64,000 nucleotides of DNA from JAABRB01 sp963735025 (lineage in GTDB: Bacteria; Pseudomonadota; Gammaproteobacteria; Burkholderiales; SG8-39). Position 1 is the first letter of the stretch, and each line of letters starts with the position of its first letter. The notes under the pieces were generated by a model. That model was not told where the DNA came from. It made no database searches and saw nothing but the letters and a program-made list of their open reading frames with translations. The DNA is taken from NCBI GenBank assembly GCA_963735025.1, contig CAVTJG010000009.1, positions 1,240,001 through 1,304,000 on the forward strand, in the 5' to 3' direction. The position numbers and the translations under genes were made by a program. Positions 17,155 to 25,961 of this stretch are shown one piece after another.

Positions 17155-18435
17155 TCAACCTCCCTTGCGCGCGTCGATGGCGCGAAATCCGATGTCCGTG
17201 CGGTATTGCATCCCGTCGAAGCGTATCGTGTCGATGACCTGGTAGGCGCGCGACTTGGCCATCTTGATCGAGTCGCCCAGCGCGGTGACGCACAACACGC
17301 GTCCGCCGGCTGTCAGGACCTTCCCATCGGACAAAGTCGTGCCGGCATGAAAGACGTGGAAATCTTCACCGCGCACGCCCAGCCCGCTGATGACATCACC
17401 TTTTCGCGGCATGCCGGGATAATTCGCGGCGGCCAGCACCACGCCGAGCGCGGTGCGTCGATCCCAATCGGCCTCGGTCTCGTTCAGCCGGGCGTCCATG
17501 GCCCGCTCGATGAGCTCGAAGAGATCGGAGCGCAACCGCATCATGATCGGCTGGGTCTCCGGATCGCCCAGGCGGCAATTGAACTCGAGCACGCGCGGAT
17601 TACCGCTGGCATCGATCATGAGGCCGGCATAGAGGAATCCGGAATAGGGGATCCCGTCGGCCGCCATGCCGCGCACGGTCGGCGCGATGATCTCGCGCAC
17701 CACGCGCGCATGCAGAGCGGGCGTTACGACGGGCGCCGGCGAGTAGGCGCCCATGCCGCCGGTATTCGGACCGGCGTCGCCGTCCTTCAAGCGCTTGTGG
17801 TCCTGGCTGGTGGCGAGGGCGAGCACGTTACGCCCGTCGACGAGCACGATGAAGCTCGCCTCCTCGCCGGCGAGGAACTCCTCGATCACCACCCGCGCGC
17901 CAGCTTCTCCCATACTGCCGTCCACGAGCATGTGATCGATCGCCGCGTGCGCATCCGCCTCGCTCGTGGCGACCACCACGCCCTTGCCGGCGGCCAGGCC
18001 GTCGGCCTTGATCACGATCGGCGCCCCCTTCGCCTCGACATATCCATGCGCATCGCTTGACGCCGTGAAACTCGAATATGCGCCGGTCGGAATGCGGTGC
18101 CGGACGAGAAACTTCTTGGCAAACTCCTTCGAGCTCTCGAGCTGCGCTGCGGCGCGTGTGGGGCCGAAGATCCGCAATCCCCGCGATTGAAAGAGGTCGA
18201 CGACTCCCGCGGCCAGCGGCGCTTCCGGTCCGACCACCGTGAGCTGGATCTTTTCGCGAGCGGCGAAATCCGCGAGCTCGTCGAGATTCGTGATCGGCAC
18301 GTTCTCGACGCCTTCTTCGGTCGCGGTTCCGCCGTTGCCGGGCGCAACGAATACCTTTTGCACGCGCGGGCTGCGCGCAAGCTTCCACGCGAGCGCGTGC
18401 TCGCGGCCGCCGGATCCGATCACGAGCACCTTCAT
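17155..18435 (-). CDS. purD: Phosphoribosylamine-glycine ligase
   Basis: A 426-residue GAR synthetase, the second step of purine synthesis. The N-terminus MKVLVIGSGGREHALAWKL, the ATP-grasp loop IVIKADGLAAGKGVVVA, the TGGMGAYSPAPVV block and the metal-binding LEFNCRLGDPETQPIM are all intact. Start ATG 18435. hemF follows with an overlap of the start and stop codons. The gene has no frameshift, unlike purH and pagP just upstream. Confidence 0.97.
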   Translation of the reverse strand: MKVLVIGSGGREHALAWKLARSPRVQKVFVAPGNGGTATEEGVENVPITNLDELADFAAREKIQLTVVGPEAPLAAGVVDLFQSRGLRIFGPTRAAAQLESSKEFAKKFLVRHRIPTGAYSSFTASSDAHGYVEAKGAPIVIKADGLAAGKGVVVATSEADAHAAIDHMLVDGSMGEAGARVVIEEFLAGEEASFIVLVDGRNVLALATSQDHKRLKDGDAGPNTGGMGAYSPAPVVTPALHARVVREIIAPTVRGMAADGIPYSGFLYAGLMIDASGNPRVLEFNCRLGDPETQPIMMRLRSDLFELIERAMDARLNETEADWDRRTALGVVLAAANYPGMPRKGDVISGLGVRGEDFHVFHAGTTLSDGKVLTAGGRVLCVTALGDSIKMAKSRAYQVIDTIRFDGMQYRTDIGFRAIDARKGG

Positions 18436-18442
18436 CGACGCG

Positions 18443-19000
18443 CTAGAACTTCACCTGTGCCCAGAACATCGCCACGCCGATGAACGGGAGGTAGGTGCCC
18501 GTAACCGAAAGGCCCGAGTACCCCACCGATGCGATCGGCGTCAATCCGGGAAGCGGGATGTAATTGTATTCGGTGCGCGCCCACAGTACCGCGCCGAAAC
18601 CGGCGCCCGCGTGGAGCTTGCGTTGCTCGCCCCAGTTGTAGAGATAGCCGTATCCTGCGACGTACATCGGCTTGTAGTGGGAGTCCTGGAAGCCCATGGC
18701 GATGAGCATGTCGGTGTTGCGACCCCGGTCGACCGAACGCGCGATGCCTCCTCCCAAGGGAAAGTCGTTCTGCGTCGGCCCGGTACGTGTTATATTGATA
18801 GGGCGCGTGCCACGTGTAGAACGGAACGATCAGGTTCCAGTCGCCCTCCTTCCAGGCATTCTTCGTGCCGACGCAGCGATCGGCAAACCATTCGCCCCAG
18901 TCCTTGCACTCCCACGCGTGCGCATTGGAAACGGCCACCAGCAGCCAAACCGCACAGTCAACAGGGTTCGCAGTATGCCCACGGGTCCGAAGGTAATCAT
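18443..19000 (-). CDS. pagP: Lipid A palmitoyltransferase PagP (two frameshifts)
   Basis: An outer-membrane PagP barrel, which moves palmitate from phospholipid to lipid A. The catalytic residues are visible: His in FYTWHAPYQYN, and Asp-Ser in MGFQDSHYKPMYVAGYGY. The late barrel has NYIPLPGLTPIASVGYSG. The signal peptide starts at ATG 19000 (MITFGPVGILRTLLTV), then a missing base near 18950 shifts to the frame VWLLVAVSNAHAWECKDWGEWF. A second shift near 18777-18782 joins NTYRAD to NDFPLGGGIARSVDRGRN. The frames rejoin cleanly, so indel errors are likely. It lies between purD and purH. Confidence 0.75.
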
Positions 19001-19010
19001 TGGTATTCAA

Positions 19011-20580
19011 TCAATGTCGAAAATGCCGAAAGCCAGTGAAGACCATCGCGATTCCCGAGTTCGTCCGCCGCCGCGATCACCTCGTCGTCGCGCACGCTTC
19101 CGCCGGGCTGGATGATGGCCTTCGCACCGGCCTCGAGCGACAACATCCACGCCATCGCGGAAGGGGAAGAACGCATCCGAGGCGACTGCCGTGCCTGCAA
19201 GCGAGAGTCCAGCGTTCTGCGCCTTGATCGCCGCGATGCGCGCCGAGTCGATGCGGCTCATCTGGCCCGCGCCGACGCCGAGCGTACGCCGCCCCGCGCA
19301 GAACACGATCGCGTTGGACTTGACGAATTTCGCCACCCGCCACGCGAACAGCAGATCGCGCATTTCCGCCTCACTCGGCGCGCGCTTGGTCACCGTTCGG
19401 AGATCGGTCTGCGGCGACGTTCTTCGCATCGGGCGTCTGTACCAGCAGCCCTCCCCCGACGCGCTTGAAATCGTGATCCTGCATGTCCCGTCCCATCGGC
19501 ACCACGAGCACCCGCACGTTCGTCTTCGTGGCGAAAACGGCGCGTGCCTCGGCGCTGATCTCCGGGGCGATCACGACTTCGACGAACTGCTTCGCGACCG
19601 CCTCGGCGGCGCGGCCGTCGATCGCGCGATTGAACGCGATGATGCCCCCGAATGCAGACGTAGGATCGGTGGCGAATGCGCCCTCGTACGCGGCAAGGCA
19701 GGCATCGGCCTCGGCCACGCCGCACGGATTGGCGTGCTTGACGATCACGCAAGCGGGGTTCGAAAAGGTCTTGACGCACTCCCACGCTGCGTCGGCATCC
19801 GCGATGTTGTTGTAAGAGAGCTCCTTGCCCTGGATCTGCGTGTATCTGGCGAGACTGCCCTGCGCGGGTGCGACGTCGCGGTAGAAGGCGGCCTGCTGGT
19901 GCGGGTTCTCGCCGTAGCGCATGTCCTGCACCTTGTGCCACTGCAGCGTCAGGCGATCCGGAAACGGTGCGTCACTGCCCTCCGCGTCGCGGCTCGTGAG
20001 GTAGTTGCTGATCGCCGCATCGTAGGCCGCGGTGTGGGTGAACGCCTTCTTCGCCAGCGCGAAGCGTGTCTCGAGTGAAAGCGCGCCGTTACGCGCGCCC
20101 ATCTCATCCAGGACGCGGCCGTAGTCGCCGGGATCGGTGACGACGGCGACGCCCGGGTAGTTCTTCGCGGCCGCCCGCACCATGGTCGGGTCCGCCGATG
20201 TCGATGTTCTCGACCGCCTCTTCCAGGGTGCACCCTGGACGCGCGATCGTCTGTGCGAACGGATACAGATTGACCACCACGAGATCGATCGGTGCGATAC
20301 CCGCGTGCTCGATCGCGGTCAGATGTGCAGGCAATTCGCGGCGCGCGAGGATGCCGCCGTGGATCTTCGGATGCAGCGTCTTGACACGGCCATCCAGCAT
20401 CTCCGGAAATCCGGTGTAGTCCCCGACCTCGACCGCCGCGATGCCGCTTTCCCTGAGGAGCTTCGCGGTCCCGCCGGTGGACAGTATCCTGACGCCCCGC
20501 TCGGCAATGCCGCGCGCGAACTCAACGACGCCGGACTTGTCGGAGACGCTGATCAGCGCCTGCTTGATCGTGAGTTCCAT
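19011..20580 (-). CDS. purH: Bifunctional AICAR formyltransferase / IMP cyclohydrolase (four frameshifts)
   Basis: PurH catalyses the last two steps of IMP synthesis. The protein reads in five segments. The IMP cyclohydrolase start at 20580 (MELTIKQALISVSDKSG) runs to NIDIGG. Next comes MVRAAAKNYPGVAVVTDPGD through YGENPHQQAAFY and VKHANPCG to DAKNVAA. Then DLRTVTKRAPSEAEMRDLLF to DGVDVV, then EAGAKAIIQPGGSVRDDEVI, then GIAMVFTGFRHFRH to the stop at 19011-19013. Shifts lie near 20188, 19403, 19165 and 19062, each consistent with one extra base, three of them at short G/C runs. All catalytic segments remain, so sequence errors are more likely than a pseudogene. Confidence 0.85.
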
Positions 20581-20668
20581 ACGGGTAAGAGGCGGAAAGA
20601 AGCAGTGAGGGCGAGTGCGTGCAGAGCGGAGATTGTACCCCGCGATCCACGCGCCTCACTGCGCGCGA

Positions 20669-20911
20669 TCAAGGCTTGATCTTGTGCTGCGCCATCTTCT
20701 TGCGCAGCGTATTGCGATTGATTCCCAGCATCTGGGCCGCGATCGTCTGGTTCCCTTCGGCCCGGGTGAGCACCGCCTCGAGCAGGGGCTTCTCGACGTT
20801 CTTGATGACCATGTCATAGACCGCGCGCGGGCGGGCCCCGTCGAGGTCGGTAAAGTAGCGGTCGAGCGACTTGCGAATGCAGTCCGCGATCTCGCTGGTC
20901 TGCTGTTTCAT
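20669..20911 (-). CDS. fis: Fis-family DNA-binding protein
   Basis: An 80-residue Fis homologue, a nucleoid-associated DNA-bending protein. The C-terminal helix-turn-helix reads NQTIAAQMLGINRNTLRKKM, close to the classical Fis recognition helix. The N-terminal helices carry the YDMVIKNVEKPLL block. Its ATGA overlap with dusB (20908-20911) shows coupling, and the dusB-fis-purH order is typical of betaproteobacteria. Confidence 0.93.
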   Translation of the reverse strand: MKQQTSEIADCIRKSLDRYFTDLDGARPRAVYDMVIKNVEKPLLEAVLTRAEGNQTIAAQMLGINRNTLRKKMAQHKIKP

Positions 20912-21915
20912 GCCGGCAGCTCCTCCTCTGGACGCAGGTGCCGATCCTCCTGCGCGAGCTTTGCGAAGTACCGGTCCACTGCCGCGATCTGCGCGTCGCA
21001 GGTGTCGAGGCCGTTGATCTCATGCCGGAACTCCGTCCAGCCGGGAAGACCTCGCGTGGTCCAGTGTATGTGCTTCCGCGCGATCCGCACGCCGGAATCG
21101 CGCCCGTGCAATTCGTAGAGCTCGTGCAGGTGATGCACGAGCACCGCGTGGATTTCCTGGATCGGCGGAGGCGGGACCTTCTCGCCCGTGGCGAGGAAAC
21201 TCGCGATTTCGCGGAACAGCCAGGGACGTCCTTGTGCCGCGCGCCCGATCATCACACCGTCGGCCCCGGTGTGATCGAGCACCCGCCTGGCCTCTTCTGC
21301 GGTCCCGATGTCGCCGTTCGCGATGACCGGTAGCCGGGTCGCGCGTTTCACCTCGCGAATCGTGTCGTACTCTGCGTTTCCCGAGAATCCGCACGCGCGT
21401 GTGCGCCCGTGCAAGGTGAGCAGCTGTGCGCCGGCGGATTCCGCAATGCGTGCAACCCTGACCGCGTTGCGATGCAGCGGATCCCATCCGGTCCGGTACT
21501 TGAGTGTTACCGGGACGTCCACCGCATCGACTACGGCCTCGATGATCCTGCCGACGAGATTCTCGTCCCGCAGCAGGGCCGATCCGGCCGCGGTGTTGCA
21601 GACCTTCTTGGCCGGGCAGCCCATGTTGATGTCGATGATCCGCGCGCCGTGATCGACGTTGAAACGTGCTGCGTCCGCCATCTGCCGGGGCTCGGCGCCA
21701 GCGATCTGAACGGCGACAGGTTCGGGCTCTCCCGCGTGATCGAGCCGGCGACGGGTCTTGGCGCTATCCCAAAGCTCGCGCCGGGACGTCACCATCTCGG
21801 AGATCGCCAGACCGGCGCCGTATCGCCGGCACAGGTTGCGGAACGGACGATCCGTCACGCCCGCCATCGGGGCGACGAAGACACTGTTTCGCAGCACGTG
21901 CGGGCCGATCTGCAT
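20908..21915 (-). CDS. dusB: tRNA-dihydrouridine synthase B
   Basis: A 335-residue flavin-dependent TIM-barrel enzyme that reduces uridine to dihydrouridine in the tRNA D-loop. The start region PHVLRNSVFVAPMAGVTDRPF, the catalytic cysteine loop INMGCPAKKVCN, the LKYRTGWD strand, LHGRTRACGFSG and the FMN phosphate site (IANGDIGTAEEA, GVMIGRAAQGRPW) are all present. Start ATG 21915. It is the first gene of a leftward dusB-fis-purH operon. Confidence 0.95.
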   Translation of the reverse strand: MQIGPHVLRNSVFVAPMAGVTDRPFRNLCRRYGAGLAISEMVTSRRELWDSAKTRRRLDHAGEPEPVAVQIAGAEPRQMADAARFNVDHGARIIDINMGCPAKKVCNTAAGSALLRDENLVGRIIEAVVDAVDVPVTLKYRTGWDPLHRNAVRVARIAESAGAQLLTLHGRTRACGFSGNAEYDTIREVKRATRLPVIANGDIGTAEEARRVLDHTGADGVMIGRAAQGRPWLFREIASFLATGEKVPPPPIQEIHAVLVHHLHELYELHGRDSGVRIARKHIHWTTRGLPGWTEFRHEINGLDTCDAQIAAVDRYFAKLAQEDRHLRPEEELPA

Positions 21916-22159
21916 TGCCGTTGAGGAGTGGATCGAACGGAAGGGGAGCGGGAGCGGATTCTACTTGGAATCGCCGCGGCTTGGGGATGATCTCGATCGA
22001 TCAGCACGAATTTTTCGCACACGGAAAATTTTTTTCGACGTCGGAACGCGGCGACGTGCGCGTCGGCCGCGCTCATCTCCTGAAGGTCTTGTTAATTTGC
22101 GAAGCTAAGTTACGGAAGCGGCGCGCGTTATGAAGAATGACTGCGCGCGACGCGGCGGA

Positions 22160-23320
22160 TCAAGGCAATGCGCGCAATCCAAACACGAAACGCCGCGCGA
22201 GCACCCTGCGCGCGGGCGGCGCGAGATCGATCGCCAGCAATCCGGCGCCACGCAGCATGCGCGCGAGGGGATGATCGGATTCGAATCCCCGCACCAAGCC
22301 GTCGGTAATTCCGATACTTGCGTAGCGATCGCGCTTTCGCATCGTCGCGAATCGTGGCGCCAGCCCGCCTGCCTCGAGCGCGGTGCGCCCGGCTAGGAAG
22401 ATCGCCTCGGCAAGCTCGATGGCGTCGCGCAATCCCAGGTTGAGTCCTTGCCCTGCAACGGGATGCAGCGTCTGTGCGGCGTTGCCGATCGCGACGGTGC
22501 GCGGGCCGGCGGCCGCGCCGCGGCGAAAGCGCAGCATGAGCGGATAGCCTGCGCGATGACCCACTTCCACGAATTTCCCGAACCGGCGGCCGAACAGACC
22601 GGTCACTCCGTCCAGAAATTCGGTGTCCGGTACCTTGATGAGGTCTGCCGCCCGATTGGTGCGCACGCTCCAGATCAGTGCATATCGATCGGCAACGGGA
22701 AGCAGCGCGACGGGGCCCTCGCCGGAGAAGCGCTCGAAGGCAGTGTGCCGCGCGACCCGCTCGGGCCGCACCTGCGCGACGACGGCGGTCTGGCCGTAGT
22801 TGCGCAGGCTGAGATCGTCGCCGGCCGAGTGTTCGCCGTCGGCGAGCACCAGCAGCCGCGCGGCGAGCTCGCGGGCGCCATCGCCCTCGAGCTGCACGTG
22901 TACGGCGTCGCCGGCGTCATGCCAGCCCCTTACCTTCGCCGCGAGGTGCTCGGGCGCCGCGGCGGCAAGCAGGGTTTCGGCAAGCGGCGCCAGATCCGTA
23001 ACGTAACCGAGCGCGGGCATGTCGAGCTCTTCGGCGCGGATCAAGGTGCGGCCGAATCCCCCTGCCTGCGAGATGTGCACATTCTCGATGGCAGTGACCG
23101 GCAGGGCGTCGAACACCCCGATCCGGTCCAGCGTCAGGCGACTTGCGTAGGAGAGCGCAATTGGTCGGAATGGTCGGAATGGCATGAAGCGCGTCGCGGC
23201 ACCACCGGCCCGCCGCGGCTCGACGAGCGCCACCGACAGCCCGCTCTGGCGCAGCGCGAGTGTCAGCGTTGCGCCGACCGGCCCGCCGCCGGCGACGACG
23301 ACGTCAAACTTATCGCGCAT
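22160..23320 (-). CDS. UbiH/UbiF/COQ6-family FAD monooxygenase
   Basis: A 386-residue flavoprotein hydroxylase of ubiquinone biosynthesis. It has the N-terminal dinucleotide motif VVAGGGPVGATLTLALRQSG, the internal LLVLADGEHSA (DG motif), and the FAD ribose motif GNAAQTLHPVAGQGLNLGLRDA. UbiH, UbiI/VisC and UbiF cannot be told apart reliably by eye; a second paralogue sits at 47005-48166 and Coq7 at the right edge. Its start overlaps the pepP stop by 11 bases, as in the enterobacterial pepP-ubiH order, which favours UbiH. The 244-bp gap up to dusB (21916-22159) contains only an A/T-rich patch near 22010-22040. Confidence 0.85.
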   Translation of the reverse strand: MRDKFDVVVAGGGPVGATLTLALRQSGLSVALVEPRRAGGAATRFMPFRPFRPIALSYASRLTLDRIGVFDALPVTAIENVHISQAGGFGRTLIRAEELDMPALGYVTDLAPLAETLLAAAAPEHLAAKVRGWHDAGDAVHVQLEGDGARELAARLLVLADGEHSAGDDLSLRNYGQTAVVAQVRPERVARHTAFERFSGEGPVALLPVADRYALIWSVRTNRAADLIKVPDTEFLDGVTGLFGRRFGKFVEVGHRAGYPLMLRFRRGAAAGPRTVAIGNAAQTLHPVAGQGLNLGLRDAIELAEAIFLAGRTALEAGGLAPRFATMRKRDRYASIGITDGLVRGFESDHPLARMLRGAGLLAIDLAPPARRVLARRFVFGLRALP

Positions 23321-24617
23321 CGCGCATCAGCGCTTCGATGTCCATCACGGTCTTTGGCGCTGCGGCGGTAATCAGTTCGCAGCCACTGTCGGTCACCAGC
23401 GCGTCATCTTCGATCCGGACGCCGATGTTCCAGAATTTCTCGGGAACGTTCTCGGCGGGACGGATGTAGCAACCGGGCTCTACAGTGAGTGTCATTCCGG
23501 GTCGCAGCACCTTCCACTCGCCGCCTTCCTTGTAGTCGCCGGCGTCGTGGACGTCCAGTCCCAGCCAGTGCCCGGTCCGGTGCATGTAGAAGCGCTTGTA
23601 GTCCTCCGACTCCAGCACGGTGTCGAGCGTGCCCGAGCACAACCCGATGTCGATGAATCCCTGTGCGAGCACTTTCACCGCAGCCTCGTGCGGCATGTCC
23701 CAGGAATTTCCCGGCTTGACCTCCGCCGCGGCTGCCGCCTGTGCGGCAAGCACGAGCTCGTAGATGGCCCGCTGCGGCCCATCGAATGTTCCGCCAACAG
23801 GAAACGTGCGGGTGATGTCCGCGGCGTATCCGTCGAGCTCGCCGCCGGCGTCGATCAGCAGCAGATCGCCTGCGCCCATCAGCCGGTCGTTCTCCCGGTA
23901 GTGCAGCACGCAGGCGTTCGGTCCGCTCGCAACGATCGGCCAATACGCAGGAAACTGCGCGCCGTGCCGGCGAAACTCGTACAGCAACTCCGCCTCGATC
24001 TCGTACTCTTTCATTCCGGGCCGCGCCACACGCATTGCCCGAACGTGCGCACCTGCGGAGAGCTCTGCGGCTCGCCGCATGGTGGCAATCTCGTGCTCAT
24101 CCTTCACCAGGCGCATCTCGTCCAGGACCGAGCGAACGTCCCGGATGTCGGCGGGCGCGGCCACGCCGGTGCGCGCCTTCGCGCGGACCTGATTGAGCCA
24201 CCCCATCACCCGGCCGTCCCACGCCGGATCCATTCCCGCCGCGAAATACAGCGTCGGCTGGTTGGCGAGCAGATCCGGAAGCCTGGCGTCGAGCTCGGCG
24301 AACGAATATGCAGCGTCAAAGCCGAACTTTTCGCGCGCGGCTTCGAATCCGTATCGAAACCCGTCCCAGAGCTCGCGCTCGGGATTCTTCTCGCGGCAGA
24401 AGAGCACCGACCTGGGCTCGGTGCCGGCAACGAGCACGAGCAATGCTTCGGGCTCCGGAAAGCCTGTCAGGTAATAGAAGTAGCTGTCGAAGCGATACAG
24501 GTAGTCGCTGTCACGGTTACGCAGGCGCTCGGGCGCCGTCGGAACAATCGCGACGCCAGCCTGCATGGCTTCGAGCACGCGCGCCCGGCGCGCGCGGAAG
24601 GGTGCGGTTCGATTCAT
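23310..24617 (-). CDS. pepP: Xaa-Pro aminopeptidase
   Basis: A 435-residue M24B metallopeptidase that removes N-terminal residues preceding proline. The N-terminal creatinase-like domain starts RTAPFRARRARVLEAM. The catalytic pita-bread domain supplies the five metal ligands: Asp in LLIDAGGELDGYAADITRTF (two), His in HRTGHWLGLDVHD, Glu in LTVEPGCYI, and Glu in VRIEDDALVT. All are intact. Start ATG 24617. It precedes and overlaps the UbiH-like gene. Confidence 0.95.
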   Translation of the reverse strand: MNRTAPFRARRARVLEAMQAGVAIVPTAPERLRNRDSDYLYRFDSYFYYLTGFPEPEALLVLVAGTEPRSVLFCREKNPERELWDGFRYGFEAAREKFGFDAAYSFAELDARLPDLLANQPTLYFAAGMDPAWDGRVMGWLNQVRAKARTGVAAPADIRDVRSVLDEMRLVKDEHEIATMRRAAELSAGAHVRAMRVARPGMKEYEIEAELLYEFRRHGAQFPAYWPIVASGPNACVLHYRENDRLMGAGDLLLIDAGGELDGYAADITRTFPVGGTFDGPQRAIYELVLAAQAAAAAEVKPGNSWDMPHEAAVKVLAQGFIDIGLCSGTLDTVLESEDYKRFYMHRTGHWLGLDVHDAGDYKEGGEWKVLRPGMTLTVEPGCYIRPAENVPEKFWNIGVRIEDDALVTDSGCELITAAAPKTVMDIEALMRDAR

Positions 24618-24708
24618 GGCGCAAGTGTCGGGTCCCGGGGGTGACTTTGCAAGCCTTGGCGTTCCCAGTTGCGCGAAACCAGATGTGAGCTTGCACTAAT
24701 GCTTCGAT

Positions 24709-24763
24709 TGCGGGGCGGGCCGGCCCGGGGGCGTCTCATCGTGCCGCCAGGCAAGCCGTCCCG
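24709..24763 (+). repeat. Interspersed repeat family 1, copy 2
   Basis: This diverged copy contains GGGGCGGGCCGGCCCGGG, then TCTCATCGTGCCGCCAGG and CAAGCCGTCCCGCG. It is colinear with the copies at 412-470 (minus) and 36918-36980 (plus). It lies in the pepP upstream gap, directly followed by the CCTCCTT palindrome at 24821. Confidence 0.5.
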
Positions 24764-24820
24764 CGCAGTGAGGGGGCGGGGCCCCGCCGCATTGTTCCCC
24801 CCGCCCACTTCGCGGGCACT

Positions 24821-24837
24821 CCTCCTTGGAAAGGAGG
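24821..24837. repeat. CCTCCTT/AAGGAGG palindrome, copy 1
   Basis: The perfect 7-bp inverted repeat CCTCCTT-GGA-AAGGAGG is flanked on the left by CCCCGCCCACTTCGCGGGCA. The same palindrome recurs at 50407-50427, 57067-57088 and 57160-57180, always between genes. No T-run follows on either side, so it is not a standard terminator. Confidence 0.65.
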
Positions 24838-24854
24838 GGAAGAAACGACACGCG

Positions 24855-25280
24855 TTAAGGCCGACGATCGAGCAGCCAAGCCCACTCGTTGCTCCGCACG
24901 CGCAACTCCTCCCGCGTCGCGTTGCATAGCTCGGATACCGCAGCGCGATAGGCTTCGAGATCCGCGCCGCCTTCCAGCTCCCGGGCACCGATCTCGAGCT
25001 CGGCCAGCACTTGTTCGAGTGCGAGCGCGGAGGCGAGGGCGTTCTTGAGCTGCTCGCGCGGCTGCGGAATCCAGTCGCGGTCCGCGAGGAGCGAGCGCAG
25101 CTTTTCTCCGCCGTCGAGAACCTTCTTGCGCACGCGCGGCAGTGCGCCGAGTCGCTGCGACTTCAGATCGCCGAATACCGCGAGGCTCATGAGGCTCAGC
25201 CATCGGCTGCGCAATTGTTCGGCCCACGCCCCGTCGAGCTCGAGCGCGCGTGCGACTTCCGCCGGGTCGAGTGTGCTCAT
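24855..25280 (-). CDS. Hypothetical protein, helical, MurU-coupled
   Basis: I do not recognise this 141-residue protein. It starts at ATG 25280 (MSTLDPAEVARALEL) and overlaps the murU stop by four bases. It appears almost wholly alpha-helical, with a conserved-looking centre LGALPRVRKKVLDGGEKLRSLLADRDW and a C-terminus NEWAWLLDRRP. There is no signal peptide or membrane segment. Codon use is like its neighbours. Overlap with murU suggests it belongs to the amgK-murU unit, but no function can be inferred. Confidence 0.6.
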   Translation of the reverse strand: MSTLDPAEVARALELDGAWAEQLRSRWLSLMSLAVFGDLKSQRLGALPRVRKKVLDGGEKLRSLLADRDWIPQPREQLKNALASALALEQVLAELEIGARELEGGADLEAYRAAVSELCNATREELRVRSNEWAWLLDRRP

Positions 25281-25948
25281 CGGGCGGCGAGCGCCGCATT
25301 GAGGGCCGCGAGACGCTCCGGTGTTCCGACGTCTATCCACTTGCCCCGGAAATGCTCGCCCGTGACCCGCCCCGCTGTGGCTGCGCCGCGCAGCAGCGGC
25401 GCGAGCTGAGCCTTCTCGCCACGGCGGATGCCGGCGAAAAGGGCGGGCGCGTAGAGTCCGATTCCTGCAAAGGTCAGTCTACCGTCGGCGGCATTTCCGA
25501 CGCGCTTGCCGGTGAGCGTGAAATCCCCCGGCGGGTGATGGGGCGGGTTGTCGACGAGCACGAGATGGGCGAGCGCGTCATCCAGACCGCGACCGATGAG
25601 AAGCGCGAAATCCAGATCGGTGTATACGTCGGCGTTCACTGCGATGAAGGGGGACTCGCCGAGCAGCGGCAACGCGTTCGCGATTCCTCCGGCCGTCTCG
25701 AGAGCCGAGGCCTCGGGCGAATAGCGTATCGACACGCCGTAACGTGCGCCGTCGCCAAGCGCCGACTCGATCGCGGCGCCGAGATGCGCGTGATTCATGA
25801 CGATCTCGCGAATGCCGCCTGCGCGCAGCCTCTCGAGCAGCCAGGCGACGAGCGGTCGCGCGCCGACTTCCAGCAAAGCCTTGGGTATTCGGTCGGTAAG
25901 CGGGCGCATGCGTTCGCCGCGGCCGGCTGCGAGGACCATCGCTTTCAC
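25277..25948 (-). CDS. murU: N-acetylmuramate alpha-1-phosphate uridylyltransferase
   Basis: A 223-residue nucleotidyltransferase that makes UDP-MurNAc from MurNAc-1-phosphate in peptidoglycan recycling. The N-terminal signature KAMVLAAGRGERMRPLTD and PKALLEV, the VNADVYTDLDF metal site, and the late HFRGKWIDVGTPERL are visible. The start is GTG 25948. The gene directly follows amgK on the same strand, the pairing that defines the MurU/AmgK salvage route bypassing de novo UDP-MurNAc synthesis. Confidence 0.9.
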   Translation of the reverse strand: MKAMVLAAGRGERMRPLTDRIPKALLEVGARPLVAWLLERLRAGGIREIVMNHAHLGAAIESALGDGARYGVSIRYSPEASALETAGGIANALPLLGESPFIAVNADVYTDLDFALLIGRGLDDALAHLVLVDNPPHHPPGDFTLTGKRVGNAADGRLTFAGIGLYAPALFAGIRRGEKAQLAPLLRGAATAGRVTGEHFRGKWIDVGTPERLAALNAALAAR

Positions 25949-25961
25949 GTCGATTCCCTCA

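Noticed and set aside
19011..20580. purH as a genuine pseudogene
   Set aside because: Every motif is conserved, and single-base corrections, mostly at short G/C runs, restore the whole protein, as in other essential genes here.
21916..22159. Regulatory RNA upstream of dusB
   Set aside because: There is an A/T-rich patch with short A and T runs, but no stable fold or known consensus that I can identify.
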